Origin: Mycolicibacterium diernhoferi
GTDB lineage: Bacteria; Actinomycetota; Actinomycetes; Mycobacteriales; Mycobacteriaceae
NCBI RefSeq assembly: GCF_019456655.1
Contig: NZ_CP080332.1
Location: 1,798,001-1,862,000, forward strand
DNA: 64,000 nucleotides
Direction of reading: 5' to 3'
Shown here in pieces: positions 1-8,524 of this stretch (position 1 is its first letter; every line of letters starts with the position of its first letter). Both the position numbers and the translations under genes were made by a program. The notes under the pieces are model-generated. The model had not been told where the DNA came from. It did not search any database and saw only the letters and a list, made by a program, of their open reading frames with translations.

Positions 1-597
1 ATCGCGCCGGAGACCGATGCAACGATGTTGCGGGAGTTCCTCGGGTGTTTGTGGCTCTCCGTGAGCCTGAAAGTATTCGGTGGAACCGAGAACGACCCAA
101 TTGAAAGGTCGTGACACCTGTACGGCGACCATATCGGGATCGATGTATGACCCGATTCTGATGCCCGCGTCGAATCCGGCCGCGGCAAAGTTGGAATGAA
201 CTTCGGCAACAGTGACATCGAGCCGAAGGCCAGGCCACCCCTCCCTGAGCATCGGTAACACGGGTTCGAAAACGTGTTTCGCAGCGACAGGTTCGATGAT
301 CAATCGCAGGGTCCCCGTCGGCTGACGACTCCACTGCGACAGTTCCTCGAGGGCGGACCCGATCGTATCGATGGCGGGGCTGATTTGCTGCAGGAGGAAC
401 TGGCCCTCATCGGTCAGAGAGACATGCCGCGTCGTCCGGTGGAAGAGCGGAAGTTCGACTCGGCGCTCCAGGCTGGCGATCGCTTGGCTGACCGCCCCAG
501 GGGTTACGCCCAAGCTGTCGGCTGCCGCGCGGAAACTCTTGAACCTGGCGACTTCCAAGAAGACCGAGAGGTGGTCGAGCGGGTCGAGGCGAGACAT
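1..597 (-). CDS. LysR-family transcriptional regulator (partial, C-terminus outside window)
   Basis: A reading frame opens at an ATG at 597 and runs off the left edge after 199 residues. The N-terminal 60 residues are a typical LysR winged helix-turn-helix, with the recognition region reading AADSLGVTPGAVSQAIASLE. The visible remainder is the start of a periplasmic-binding-like effector domain (about residue 90 onward, ending QHRCIGLRRD at the edge). It is divergent from the DJ-1-like lipoprotein gene at 772, so regulation of that gene or of itself is the natural guess. The effector is unknown. The family assignment is firm; the missing C-terminus prevents any finer call. Confidence 0.9.
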   Translation of the reverse strand, partial: MSRLDPLDHLSVFLEVARFKSFRAAADSLGVTPGAVSQAIASLERRVELPLFHRTTRHVSLTDEGQFLLQQISPAIDTIGSALEELSQWSRQPTGTLRLIIEPVAAKHVFEPVLPMLREGWPGLRLDVTVAEVHSNFAAAGFDAGIRIGSYIDPDMVAVQVSRPFNWVVLGSTEYFQAHGEPQTPEELPQHRCIGLRRD

Positions 598-771
598 CAA
601 ACACTCCAGGTTGGTCGGTGGTGCGCACGCAGCTTCCACATCATGTCGCGTCCGGTCGTGGCGGTGTCCAGCCCAGCCTATTGATTCCTGTCGATTAGAT
701 AGTAAAAATGAACAATAGGTGTACGATTGCATCGTCTAAGTCAATAATTGGTTCTGTCATGAGGAGAAGTT
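598..771. promoter_or_regulatory. Divergent promoter region, LysR / DJ-1-like gene
   Basis: This AT-rich stretch (notably 680-760) separates the LysR gene from the plus-strand lipoprotein gene. It contains the small perfect dyad ACGAT-TGC-ATCGT at 723-735, a plausible LysR half-site arrangement, and an AGGAGAAG ribosome-binding site at about 761-768 serving the ATG at 772. No promoter was assigned with certainty. Confidence 0.4.
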
Positions 772-1557
772 ATGAATCGACGAGGTCAGCCCCTGTTGGC
801 GTTCGCGGCCGCTGTGGCGTCGGCCGTGTGCGCTGTCGCGTGCACGTCCGTGGAGTCATCAGCAAGTCCCGATGCGCCCGAACGGGTCCTGGTGGTGGTG
901 TCGAGCCACGACACCAAGGGAGCGGGGCAGGTGGCGGGTTTCTGGTTCCCCGAGTTGACGCATCCGGTGGAGGTCTACGACAAAGCCGGCTTCGAGGTGG
1001 ACATTGCCAGCCCGCAAGGTGGCCTCGCGCCCTTCGATGGCTTCGACCTGCAAGACCCTGTGAATCAATGGTTCTGGACGAATCCGGAATACCGCAACAA
1101 GCTGGGCAACACGCTCAAGCTCTCCGAAGTCGACCCCTCGCGGTACGACGCCGTTCAACTCACGGGCGGTCATGGGCCCATGTGGGACTTCACCCAGAAC
1201 ACTGACCTGAATGACATCGTGCGCGGGATCTACGAGGATGGCGGGGTGGTGAGCGCGGTGTGCCACGGCCCGGCGGGATTGCTCGATATTTCCTTGAGCA
1301 ATGGTGAGAGCCTGATCGCCGGAAGGCATCTCACCGGCTTCACCAACGAAGAGGAAGTCTCTCGGGGTTACGACCAATTGGTGCCCTTCGAACTGGAGAC
1401 CGCGCTCAAAGATCGCGGTGCCGTATTCGAGAGTGCGCCGGCCTTCCAGAATCGGGTCGTCACCGATGGAAGACTCGTGACCGGCCAGAATCCTGCCTCC
1501 GCCCACGACTTCGGCCAAGCTGTCGTCGCCGCGGTCGATGCGGGCAGCAGCTCGTGA
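772..1557 (+). CDS. DJ-1/PfpI-family (class I glutamine amidotransferase-like) lipoprotein
   Basis: This 261-residue protein starts at an ATG preceded by AGGAGAAG. The first 24 residues form a basic, hydrophobic signal sequence ending in AVAC, so it is probably a lipoprotein exported and anchored at C24. The mature part is a DJ-1/PfpI domain of the Hsp31-like branch. It contains a GGHG motif (about 132-135) and the nucleophile elbow SAVCHGPAG with catalytic-type Cys at residue 164. Relatives act as glyoxalase/deglycase-like or chaperone proteins, or are uncharacterised; the substrate cannot be read from sequence. Its location next to a divergent LysR gene suggests inducible expression. An extracytoplasmic DJ-1 protein is somewhat unusual. 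Confidence 0.85.
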   Translation: MNRRGQPLLAFAAAVASAVCAVACTSVESSASPDAPERVLVVVSSHDTKGAGQVAGFWFPELTHPVEVYDKAGFEVDIASPQGGLAPFDGFDLQDPVNQWFWTNPEYRNKLGNTLKLSEVDPSRYDAVQLTGGHGPMWDFTQNTDLNDIVRGIYEDGGVVSAVCHGPAGLLDISLSNGESLIAGRHLTGFTNEEEVSRGYDQLVPFELETALKDRGAVFESAPAFQNRVVTDGRLVTGQNPASAHDFGQAVVAAVDAGSSS

Positions 1558-1926
1558 AGCGTCCGGTTCCTGCCTGGTTCGCGAGACATCGTCCGGGTCT
1601 GCTGCGCGAGCAGGTGACAGTTTTGCCCTGCCCTGCCAGGCCCGCGGTGTGGCCTCCCCGGCGGTCTCCCGCAGGACAGCACATGGGAGGTTCTCGCGCG
1701 CCTGCACGTCGACGGGGATCTGAGTGCTGACGTCTGGCGGCGGAACCAGTTCATCGGCGCGTTGACAAATCGTAAGGCACCTCGGGTGAACAGCTGACAA
1801 CTTGCCATCTCGCGTTGTGCTCGTCACAAGCACACACTTCATTTGCGTGTTCAGCGGTCCAATGTCGGACGCTCAGACACCTTCGGCGCGCGTGTAAGTG
1901 ACAACCAAACCTTTCAAGGAGTGAAT
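1558..1926. other. Intergenic region, no gene seen
   Basis: This 369-base stretch precedes the MFS transporter. No frame in it looks like a conserved protein. A TTGACA hexamer lies at 1762-1767 without a convincing -10 partner. A small inverted repeat, TGTGCT/AGCACA, sits at 1816-1834, and AAGGAG at 1916-1921 is the likely ribosome-binding site of the transporter gene. Confidence 0.4.
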
Positions 1927-3207
1927 GTGCCGCGATCGTCACCGAGCAAATGGGTAATCCTCGGAATTGCCTACCTAGTGCTGTTGGCAGCGTACGTTCC
2001 ATTCCTCGGATGGACGCCCAAGCTCACCAGCGTCATGGAAGACCTGTCCTTGAATTACACGCAGGCAGGTGCGCTTTCATCAGTGGCGGGGCTTGCTTCC
2101 GGCATCGCCCTCCTTTGCGGTGGCGTGATCACGTCGAAGTGGGGACCCAAGAACGTCCTTCTGTGGGGCCTGGCCGGTGGAGTGATCGGTCTACTGCTGT
2201 TCGCATACGCGGATAGCTACACGGTGGCGATGATCGCTCGTGTCATCAGCGGCGCCGCAGCCGGATTCCTTTTCGTCGGAACCTACACCGTCGCGGTCAA
2301 CTGGTTTCAGCAGTCAAAAGAGACCGGTAGGGCACTCGGCATCATGGCGACTGGTGACGGGACAGGGCTGTTGTTCGCGCTGTACATCTTCGCGTCGGTG
2401 CTGACCCTGTTGGGTTGGCGTAGCGGACTTGTGGCCGGCGCAATCGGTCTCGTCGTGGTGTTTGTGGTCGTTCTCTTTGTCGTCCCAGGGGGCGTGCGGT
2501 CGGAAGCCGGCGTGCAGGCCGAAGAGGCTGTGTCGACCGGGACGTCCCCGCGTCCAGGGCTGTTTGCCTCGGTTATGCGCCGCGGCGTGATAGTCGCAGC
2601 AATCTTCGCTATCGGAACCACGGGCCTGTTCACTCTCCTCGCTGCCTGGATGCCTGCCGTACTGGTGGAGGGCGCCGGCTGGTCGGAGTCAACCGCGGGT
2701 CTGGTTGCATCCTCGTTCGCCGTAGTCGGTATCAGCACCGCGCTACTGGGAGGCTTCGTCTCCGACCGTATTGGTCGCAAACCGGTGTTGGTCGCGGGCG
2801 GGTTCGCAGGAAGCCTGGGAGTGGCAGGTACCGCTGTAGCTCTGGTCGCCGGGAACTACTCGATGGTCGCAGTCTGCATTCCGATCATCGGCCTGGGCAT
2901 CTATCTGGCTTTCCCGGTGGCCGTGGCGCTCGCCGTCGAGTCCACCGAGCCGGAATACGTCGGCGCCGCCAACGGCCTGGTGCTGGGTTCCGGATACATC
3001 GTGGGTGGCTTCATCTACCCGCTCGCGCTGGGCAGTATCAAGGACGCGACCGGCGACTACGCCGTCGGGTTCTACTCGCTCACTGTCGCGACATTCATCC
3101 TCTGTGCGATAGCTCCCTTGTTCAGCCAGAAGAAGGAACAGGCAGAGCAGCCCGGTGCGGGCGACCTGCGCGGCACGGATCGACACGATCTCGAACCGCA
3201 GCCGTAA
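1927..3207 (+). CDS. MFS transporter
   Basis: The protein has about 426 residues and twelve predicted membrane segments, the first at residues 8-27. The loop after the second segment of the C-terminal half carries the MFS motif-A-like GGFVSDRIGRKP. I place the start at the GTG at 1927 because AAGGAG lies five bases upstream; in-frame GTG 1921 and TTG 1843 are alternatives. It resembles the CynX/NimT-type and organic-anion branches of the major facilitator superfamily, but no substrate can be assigned. It is followed by a strong hairpin and then a cupin gene. Its C-terminal end (GFYSLTVATFILCAIAPLF) closely matches the gene remnant near 25,200, so a paralogue once existed in the window. Confidence 0.88.
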   Translation: MPRSSPSKWVILGIAYLVLLAAYVPFLGWTPKLTSVMEDLSLNYTQAGALSSVAGLASGIALLCGGVITSKWGPKNVLLWGLAGGVIGLLLFAYADSYTVAMIARVISGAAAGFLFVGTYTVAVNWFQQSKETGRALGIMATGDGTGLLFALYIFASVLTLLGWRSGLVAGAIGLVVVFVVVLFVVPGGVRSEAGVQAEEAVSTGTSPRPGLFASVMRRGVIVAAIFAIGTTGLFTLLAAWMPAVLVEGAGWSESTAGLVASSFAVVGISTALLGGFVSDRIGRKPVLVAGGFAGSLGVAGTAVALVAGNYSMVAVCIPIIGLGIYLAFPVAVALAVESTEPEYVGAANGLVLGSGYIVGGFIYPLALGSIKDATGDYAVGFYSLTVATFILCAIAPLFSQKKEQAEQPGAGDLRGTDRHDLEPQP

Positions 3208-3218
3208 TACTCGTGCGT

Positions 3219-3247
3219 CACGGGGTAGCGCTGAGCGCTACCCCGTG
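3219..3247. terminator. Hairpin after MFS gene
   Basis: A perfect 13-bp stem (3219-3231 with 3235-3247) closes a 3-base loop twelve bases after the transporter stop codon. There is no U-tract, as is common in high-GC actinobacteria. It probably terminates or stabilises the MFS transcript. Confidence 0.6.
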
Positions 3248-3364
3248 CGCTGGGCTCGACCAAACTATCCCGACCCGCCGTTCGACCCCGACAGCCGGTG
3301 AGTGCCATTGCACCCCGGCAATTTTCCCGTAGGTCGACCTCAATTCTGGAAGAGCAGGTGCATC

Positions 3365-3700
3365 ATGCAGAAGTTCGAACTCAACTGGACGCCCTTCGAG
3401 GCCGTGGCGCCCGAACGTGTTACAGAAGGACATCCCACTACACGGCTGGCCGAAGGCGTTGCCGGCGACACCCTGAAATCTGGGCTCTGGGAGGTGACAC
3501 CGGGCCGATTCACAACCGCTCCCAAGGGGTTCGACGAAGTGATCCACATCGTCAGCGGTAAAGGGGTGTTGCGGTCCGTTGACGGAAGTTCGATCGACCT
3601 GTCTCCCGGAGTGTCGTTCCTGATGGAGGATGGCTTCGTCGGTGAGTGGGAGATCGTCGAGCCGCTTCGGAAGTTCTATGCAAAGGTGCCGACGTCATGA
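3365..3700 (+). CDS. Small cupin protein (DUF861/cupin_3 type)
   Basis: The 111-residue protein starts at the ATG at 3365 and is a single cupin barrel. Diagnostic segments are LWEVTPGRFTT (about residues 40-50) and EVIHIVSGKGVL (about 57-68), typical of the DUF861 group related to the (S)-ureidoglycine aminohydrolase cupin. The usual two-histidine metal site is reduced, with one His in EVIH. The barrel is too short for the full two-cupin ureidoglycine enzyme. It follows the MFS gene with a 157-base gap containing a hairpin, so it may be transcribed separately. Its function is unknown. Confidence 0.8.
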   Translation: MQKFELNWTPFEAVAPERVTEGHPTTRLAEGVAGDTLKSGLWEVTPGRFTTAPKGFDEVIHIVSGKGVLRSVDGSSIDLSPGVSFLMEDGFVGEWEIVEPLRKFYAKVPTS

Positions 3701-3720
3701 CGGCGCGGTGAGATGACAAA

Positions 3721-3796
3721 ACGAAGACCTCCGAGTGAGGAGTGAAGTGCGAACTGATCGCCGAACGCACACGCACTTCAACTCGGAGGTCTTCGT
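3721..3796. repeat. Long interrupted inverted repeat
   Basis: A perfect 16-bp inverted repeat (3721-3736 with 3781-3796) is continued inward by a 9-bp one (3743-3751 with 3772-3780), after a 6-base bulge on the left arm. The loop is 20 bases (3752-3771). It lies between the cupin gene and the converging acs gene. The 25 paired bases are more than an ordinary terminator needs. It could be a bidirectional terminator, a protein-binding site or the remnant of a mobile element; no transposase is visible nearby. Confidence 0.75.
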
Positions 3797-4012
3797 CGTC
3801 TCGACCGTGAATTCACTTGGCCGAAACGGATTGTCTGCAGCAAGAACCGATCGTTTGTTCCGATTTGACGCGTCGAGGGTGAACAACGTGCGGCGTCGCT
3901 CCGGTGGCACCGAGCTGAGATAGCCCGACCGCGACTACCTCACACGCTGAAGCTGGCTCTTTAGGCACCTGTCCCTGGACGAACCAGCGCGTCGCACGCC
4001 GAACCGCCGGCG
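3797..4012. other. Intergenic region, no gene seen
   Basis: This region lies between the inverted repeat and the 3' end of acs. A 62-residue frame (3735-3923) overlaps the repeat, but its composition and lack of a recognisable domain argue against it being a gene. Nothing else was recognised. Confidence 0.4.
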
Positions 4013-5989
4013 CTATTTGCTGGCGCGGATGGCCTCGAACACGCTGGGGTCCAACAGTGTTGAGGTGTCGCCGAGTTCGCGGCCCTCGGCTACGTCGCGC
4101 AGCAGGCGGCGCATGATCTTGCCGCTGCGGGTCTTGGGTAGTTCCGGAACGACATGGATCTCACGGGGTTTGGCGATCGGTGAGATCTCCTTGGATACCT
4201 CGGCGCGCAGTTCGTCGACCATCTGTTCGTGGCTCATCTGGGCGGCGTGGCTCTTGAGGATGACGAAGGCGCAGATGCCCTGGCCGGTCTGCTCGTCGGT
4301 GGCGCCGACCACGGCGGCCTCGGCGACTCCGGCGTGCCCGACGAGAGCGGATTCGACCTCGGCGGTGGAGATCCGGTGCCCGGAGACGTTCATGACGTCG
4401 TCGATGCGCCCGAGTACCCAGATCTCGCCGTCGCTGCCGTAGCGGGCGCCGTCACCGGCGAAGTACCAGCCCTGTTCGGCGAACCGGGACCAGTAGGTGT
4501 CCTTGAACCGTTCGTCGTCACCCCAGATGCCGCGCAGCATGGCCGGCCACGGCTTGTCCAGGACGAGGTAGCCGGTGGTGTGCTCTTCGCCGTCGATGGC
4601 GGGTTTGAGGTCGTTGCCGTCGTCGTCGACGATCTTGGCCGAGATGCCGGGCAGCGGGGTCATGGCCGAGCCGGGTTTGCAGGTGGTCACCCCGGGCAGT
4701 GGGCTGATCATCGCCGCGCCGGTCTCGGTCTGCCACCAGGTGTCCACGATGGGGGCGGTGTCGGCGCCGAACACCAGGCGGTACCAGCGCCAGGCTTCGG
4801 GGTTGATCGGTTCGCCGACCGAGCCGAGCAGCCGGATGCTGGACAGGTCGTGCTCGAAGGCCAGTTCGCGGCCCCACTTCATGAAGGTGCGCACCACCGT
4901 CGGCGCGGTGTAATAGATGGTGACACCGTACTTTTCGATGACCTCGAAGTGGCGGTGTTCGGTCGGGGAGGCCGGGGTGCCCTCGTAGACCACCTGGGTG
5001 GCGCCGTTGGACAGCGGCCCGTAGACGATGTAGGTGTGCCCGGTCACCCAGCCGATATCGGCTGTGCACCAGTAGACGTCGGTCTCGGGCTTGAGGTCGA
5101 AGACGACCGAATGGGTGTAGGAGGCCTGGGTCAGGTAGCCGCCCGAGGTGTGCACGATGCCCTTGGGCTTGCCGGTGGTGCCCGAGGTGTAGAGCAGGAA
5201 CAGCGGTTGCTCGGAATCGAAGGCCTGCGGGGTGTGTTCGGTGGAGGCCTTGGGGACGGTCTGGTCCCACCACAGATCGCGGCCTTGCTGCCAGGGCACG
5301 TCGATTCCGGTGCGGCGCACCACCAGAACGTGCTGCACGGGGCTGGCCTCGCCGAGGGCGTGCAGCGCTTCGTCGACACCGGCCTTGAGCGGGGCGGCCT
5401 TGCCGCGGCGGAACTGGCCGTCGGAGGTGATGACGATCTTGGCCGCGGCGTCTTCGATGCGCGCCTTGAGTGCGGAGGCGGAGAAGCCGGCGAAGACGAC
5501 GCTGTGCATGGCGCCCAGGCGGGCGCAGGCCAGCATGGCGATGATGGCCTCGGGCACCATCGGCATGTAGATGGCGACCCGGTCGCCGGCGGTCAGGCCG
5601 AGTTCGGTCAGGGTGTTGGCGGCCTGGTTCACCTCGTCCTGGAGTTGGGCGTAGGTGATGGAGCGGGCGTCACCGACGGGCTCCCCCTCCCAGTGGATGG
5701 CGACGCGGTCGCCGTTGCCGGCTTCGACGTGGCGGTCCACGCAGTTGTAGGCGACGTTGAGCTTCCCGCCGACGAACCACTTCGCGAACGGTGCGTTCGA
5801 CCAGTCCAGGACCTCGTCGAACGGGGCCTGCCAGGACAGCCGGTTGGCCTGTGTGGCCCAGAAGGCCAGCCTGTCGCGCTCGGCTTCGTCGTAGAGGGCG
5901 CTGGTGGCGTTGGCGTTGGCCGCGAAATCGGCGGGCGGGGGAAAGCCGTGCTGGGGTGCTGTCGCTGTCACGGGGTTGTCATTGGGCAC
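4013..5989 (-). CDS. acs: Acetyl-CoA synthetase
   Basis: The enzyme activates acetate with ATP and CoA via acetyl-AMP to give acetyl-CoA. The 658-residue product from the GTG at 5989 (AGGTAG upstream) matches the usual length of about 650; a longer frame upstream adds a low-complexity basic leader that does not fit the family. The ATP-binding loop LYTSGTTGKPKG lies near residues 265-277. The acyl-adenylate motif DTWWQTETGA follows, and the C-terminal lysine of SGKIMRRLLR is near residue 623. That lysine is the conserved site of regulatory acetylation in Acs proteins. All expected catalytic landmarks are present. It is divergent from the amine-dehydrogenase-like gene at 6401, so C2 products of the neighbouring catabolic genes could feed it, but this is inference. 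Confidence 0.97.
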   Translation of the reverse strand: MPNDNPVTATAPQHGFPPPADFAANANATSALYDEAERDRLAFWATQANRLSWQAPFDEVLDWSNAPFAKWFVGGKLNVAYNCVDRHVEAGNGDRVAIHWEGEPVGDARSITYAQLQDEVNQAANTLTELGLTAGDRVAIYMPMVPEAIIAMLACARLGAMHSVVFAGFSASALKARIEDAAAKIVITSDGQFRRGKAAPLKAGVDEALHALGEASPVQHVLVVRRTGIDVPWQQGRDLWWDQTVPKASTEHTPQAFDSEQPLFLLYTSGTTGKPKGIVHTSGGYLTQASYTHSVVFDLKPETDVYWCTADIGWVTGHTYIVYGPLSNGATQVVYEGTPASPTEHRHFEVIEKYGVTIYYTAPTVVRTFMKWGRELAFEHDLSSIRLLGSVGEPINPEAWRWYRLVFGADTAPIVDTWWQTETGAAMISPLPGVTTCKPGSAMTPLPGISAKIVDDDGNDLKPAIDGEEHTTGYLVLDKPWPAMLRGIWGDDERFKDTYWSRFAEQGWYFAGDGARYGSDGEIWVLGRIDDVMNVSGHRISTAEVESALVGHAGVAEAAVVGATDEQTGQGICAFVILKSHAAQMSHEQMVDELRAEVSKEISPIAKPREIHVVPELPKTRSGKIMRRLLRDVAEGRELGDTSTLLDPSVFEAIRASK

Positions 5990-6400
5990 CGATCTACCTC
6001 GCTCTCGTGTGTTCACGGAAGGGTCGGCGTGCGTCACATCGTGGCCGCCGATGTGGCCGAGTATGCGCCATCGTCGCGTGACCCCGGTGGGTGGGACCAG
6101 GTACTTTACGTACTGTCGACGGCGACGTCTGGGTACTTGACACTTCGCGTGTGTGGCCGCGAACGGATATCTAGCACTGTTCATCAACACGGTGGTTTCA
6201 CCAAGTACTTATCGGCTCGCGGCCGCTACCGCGGTCCGATCGGACACACCGCCCGGCCCGGCGGAATTGGCGCCGCCGAGGAATCGAGCACGATGCGTTC
6301 GCCCCTCAGTCTCCTGCCCAAGCGGGGCAGAGTGGAGTGAGGGACACGCGATGCATCGTGTCGATACGACACGAAGTTTCAGAGGAAGGTGATCACCGTG
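5990..6400. other. Divergent intergenic region acs / amine dehydrogenase-like gene
   Basis: No protein-coding frame is convincing in these 411 bases. They must contain promoters for both flanking genes. GTACTT occurs near 6101, 6133 and 6203, the first inside the dyad GTAC-TTTAC-GTAC (6101-6113). A perfect 19-bp palindrome lies at 6356-6374. AGGAAGG at about 6383-6389 is the ribosome-binding site for the plus-strand gene. Confidence 0.5.
6356..6374. promoter_or_regulatory. Perfect 19-bp palindrome, candidate operator
   Basis: TCGTGTCG-ATA-CGACACGA is a perfect inverted repeat with 8-bp arms and a 3-base spacer. It lies 26 bases before the amine-dehydrogenase-like start codon. It overlaps a second dyad centred on CGATGCATCG (6349-6358). 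Size, symmetry and position fit a dimeric repressor operator of TetR or GntR type, although no such regulator gene is adjacent. Confidence 0.55.
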
Positions 6401-8524
6401 ATGGATCCGCGGCACGCGATCTTGTTCGAACCAATCGCGATCGGACCGAAGGTTCTGCCGAACCGCTTCTATCAGGTCCCGCATTGCACGAGTTTCGGGG
6501 TCGTCCGGCCGCGCGCACAGGCCGCCTTCCGCGGGATGAAGGCCGAGGGGGGATGGGGTGCGGTATGCACCGAGGAATGCTCCATTCATCCGGAGGCCGA
6601 CCAGATGCCGATGGTGCTGGCCCGTCTCTGGGACGACGATGATGCGGCCAACCTGTCGCTCATGTCGGACAGCGTTCACGAGAACGGTGCCTTGGCGGGT
6701 ATCGAGCTGTGGTACGGCGGCGTTCACGGTCTGAGCATGGAGTCCAGGGCCGTGCAGCGGGCACCGTCGCAGATCGCCAGTGATGCGCTGCCGATGTCCC
6801 CCTGCCGTGAGATGGACCTCGACGACATCAAAGCGGTGCAGGGGTTCTACGTGGATGCTGCGTTGCGCTCACGCGATGCCGGATTCGACATCATCTGCAT
6901 CTACGGTGGCCACGAGGGCCTGCTGGAGCAATTCCTGTCGCCGTACTACAACAAGCGCACCGATGGATACGGCGGATCGCTGGCCAACCGGACCCGGATG
7001 TGGCGGGAAGTCGTCGAGGCAATCTCGACCGCTGTGGGATCGGATTGTGCGGTGTCCGTGCGGCTGTCGGCCGATTCCATGCGCGGTGAAGAGGGCGTGC
7101 TACTCGAACGCGACGTCCTGCCCTTCGTCGAGATGTGTGACGACGTGGTCGACCTGTGGGATGTGCACATCGGTGGCGTCGACTGGGGAGATGACGCGAC
7201 GCCGTCGCGATTCTTCAAGAGCGGTCGCGCGATGGATTGGGTGAAATCGGTCAAGGACGCGACGCGCAAACCTGTCGTGGCCGTGGGGCGTTTCACCGAT
7301 CCCAACGAGATGGCCCGGGTCATCAATGACGGCGTGCTCGACATCATCGGTGCCGCCCGGCCGTCGATCGCCGATCCCTTCCTGCCCGCGAAGATCAGGG
7401 AGGGGCGACTCGAAGACATCCGTGAGTGCATCGGATGCAACATCTGTGTCTCACGCTTCGAGCACGGAGGGCCGCCGATCGTGTGCACCCAGAACGCGAC
7501 GTCCGGGGAGGAGTACCGGCGCGGCTGGCACCCGGAGCGATTCTCCAAGGCGGCCAACGCCGAGAACGATGTGTTGATCGTCGGCGCGGGTCCCGCGGGC
7601 ATGGAATGTGCGCGCGTGCTCGGTGAGCGCGGTATGCGCAACGTGCATCTGGTCGACGCAGACGCCGAACTCGGTGGGCACCTGAAGTGGATGGCCAACC
7701 TGCCCGGGCTTCGTGAATGGAGCCGAGTCATCGATTACCGGTTGACCCAGTTCGACAAGCTCGACAACGTCACCGTCATTCCGAACACCCGGATGAGTCC
7801 CCAGGACATCGTCGACTACGGCGCCGGCCTGGTCGTCATCGCCTCCGGATCGCATTGGTCCGGCCACGGGCTGGGCCCCGTTACCCGCGAAGGGATCCCG
7901 GGCGCGGACGCCCAGTTGCCATACGTTCTCACCCCTGAGCAGATCATGGTGGAGAACAAGCCCGTGCCCGGTGAGCGTGTGGTGATCATCGAAGCAGAGG
8001 GATACAACGTGGGCGCGGCACTGGCCGACCGGCTTTCGGCTGCGGGCAAGGCGGTGACGGTGCTGACGCACCTCGGCGAGCTTGCTCCCTATACTCACTA
8101 CACGCTGGAAGCGACCCATCTGCGCAGAAAGCTGTACGCGCAGGGAGTCACCGTGGCGGCATCCATGATTCCCACCCGCATCGCCCCGGAGGGTGTGTGG
8201 GCGCACTACGCCTACGCCGACTCTGACGATGCGAAGCTCATCGAGGCGGACGCCGTGGTTCTGGTGACCCAACGGGTCTCCGACACCACTTTGTACCGCG
8301 GTATCGTCGACGGCTTCGGCGCGGACAAGCTATCCGCAGAAGGTATTACGGGTGTGTACCGGATCGGGGACTGCGTGGCGCCGCGGATTGTCGCGGAGTC
8401 CGTCTTCGACGGGCACCGGCTGGCACGCGAAATCGATTCCGCCGACCCGTCGATGCCGCTGCCGTACCTGCGGGAGCGCCCCATCGCCAGGGAACTGCCG
8501 ATCCTGAGCGTGCAGCGACCTTGA
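6401..8524 (+). CDS. Trimethylamine/dimethylamine dehydrogenase-family flavoprotein
   Basis: This 707-residue iron-sulfur flavoprotein is collinear with bacterial trimethylamine and dimethylamine dehydrogenases, which oxidatively demethylate amines and pass electrons to ETF. The TIM-barrel domain (about 1-380) starts DPRHAILFEPIAIGPK and contains C29 (VPHC), the position of the covalent 6-S-cysteinyl-FMN. The 4Fe-4S cysteines are C343, C346, C349 and C362. A C-terminal dinucleotide-binding domain begins VLIVGAGPAGMECAR. The family's His (YGGH), Arg (VRLSAD) and Trp-Asp (DWGDD) active-site positions are retained. Two aromatic-bowl positions differ: the equivalent of Tyr60 is E59 and that of Trp355 is F353. 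The substrate is therefore probably not trimethylamine. ATG 6401 was chosen because homologues begin at this point; GTG 6389 and 6398 are alternatives. Confidence 0.9.
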   Translation: MDPRHAILFEPIAIGPKVLPNRFYQVPHCTSFGVVRPRAQAAFRGMKAEGGWGAVCTEECSIHPEADQMPMVLARLWDDDDAANLSLMSDSVHENGALAGIELWYGGVHGLSMESRAVQRAPSQIASDALPMSPCREMDLDDIKAVQGFYVDAALRSRDAGFDIICIYGGHEGLLEQFLSPYYNKRTDGYGGSLANRTRMWREVVEAISTAVGSDCAVSVRLSADSMRGEEGVLLERDVLPFVEMCDDVVDLWDVHIGGVDWGDDATPSRFFKSGRAMDWVKSVKDATRKPVVAVGRFTDPNEMARVINDGVLDIIGAARPSIADPFLPAKIREGRLEDIRECIGCNICVSRFEHGGPPIVCTQNATSGEEYRRGWHPERFSKAANAENDVLIVGAGPAGMECARVLGERGMRNVHLVDADAELGGHLKWMANLPGLREWSRVIDYRLTQFDKLDNVTVIPNTRMSPQDIVDYGAGLVVIASGSHWSGHGLGPVTREGIPGADAQLPYVLTPEQIMVENKPVPGERVVIIEAEGYNVGAALADRLSAAGKAVTVLTHLGELAPYTHYTLEATHLRRKLYAQGVTVAASMIPTRIAPEGVWAHYAYADSDDAKLIEADAVVLVTQRVSDTTLYRGIVDGFGADKLSAEGITGVYRIGDCVAPRIVAESVFDGHRLAREIDSADPSMPLPYLRERPIARELPILSVQRP

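Noticed and set aside
1762..1790. Sigma-70 promoter for the MFS gene
   Set aside because: TTGACA is present but no reasonable -10 hexamer follows at 16-18 bases.
3735..3923. 62-residue frame over the inverted repeat
   Set aside because: Its sequence is dictated partly by the repeat, has no ribosome-binding site of note and no recognisable domain.
4229..6340. Long open frame opposite acs (703 residues)
   Set aside because: It mirrors acs in the antisense strand and has glycine-, valine- and aspartate-rich composition typical of antisense frames in high-GC DNA.
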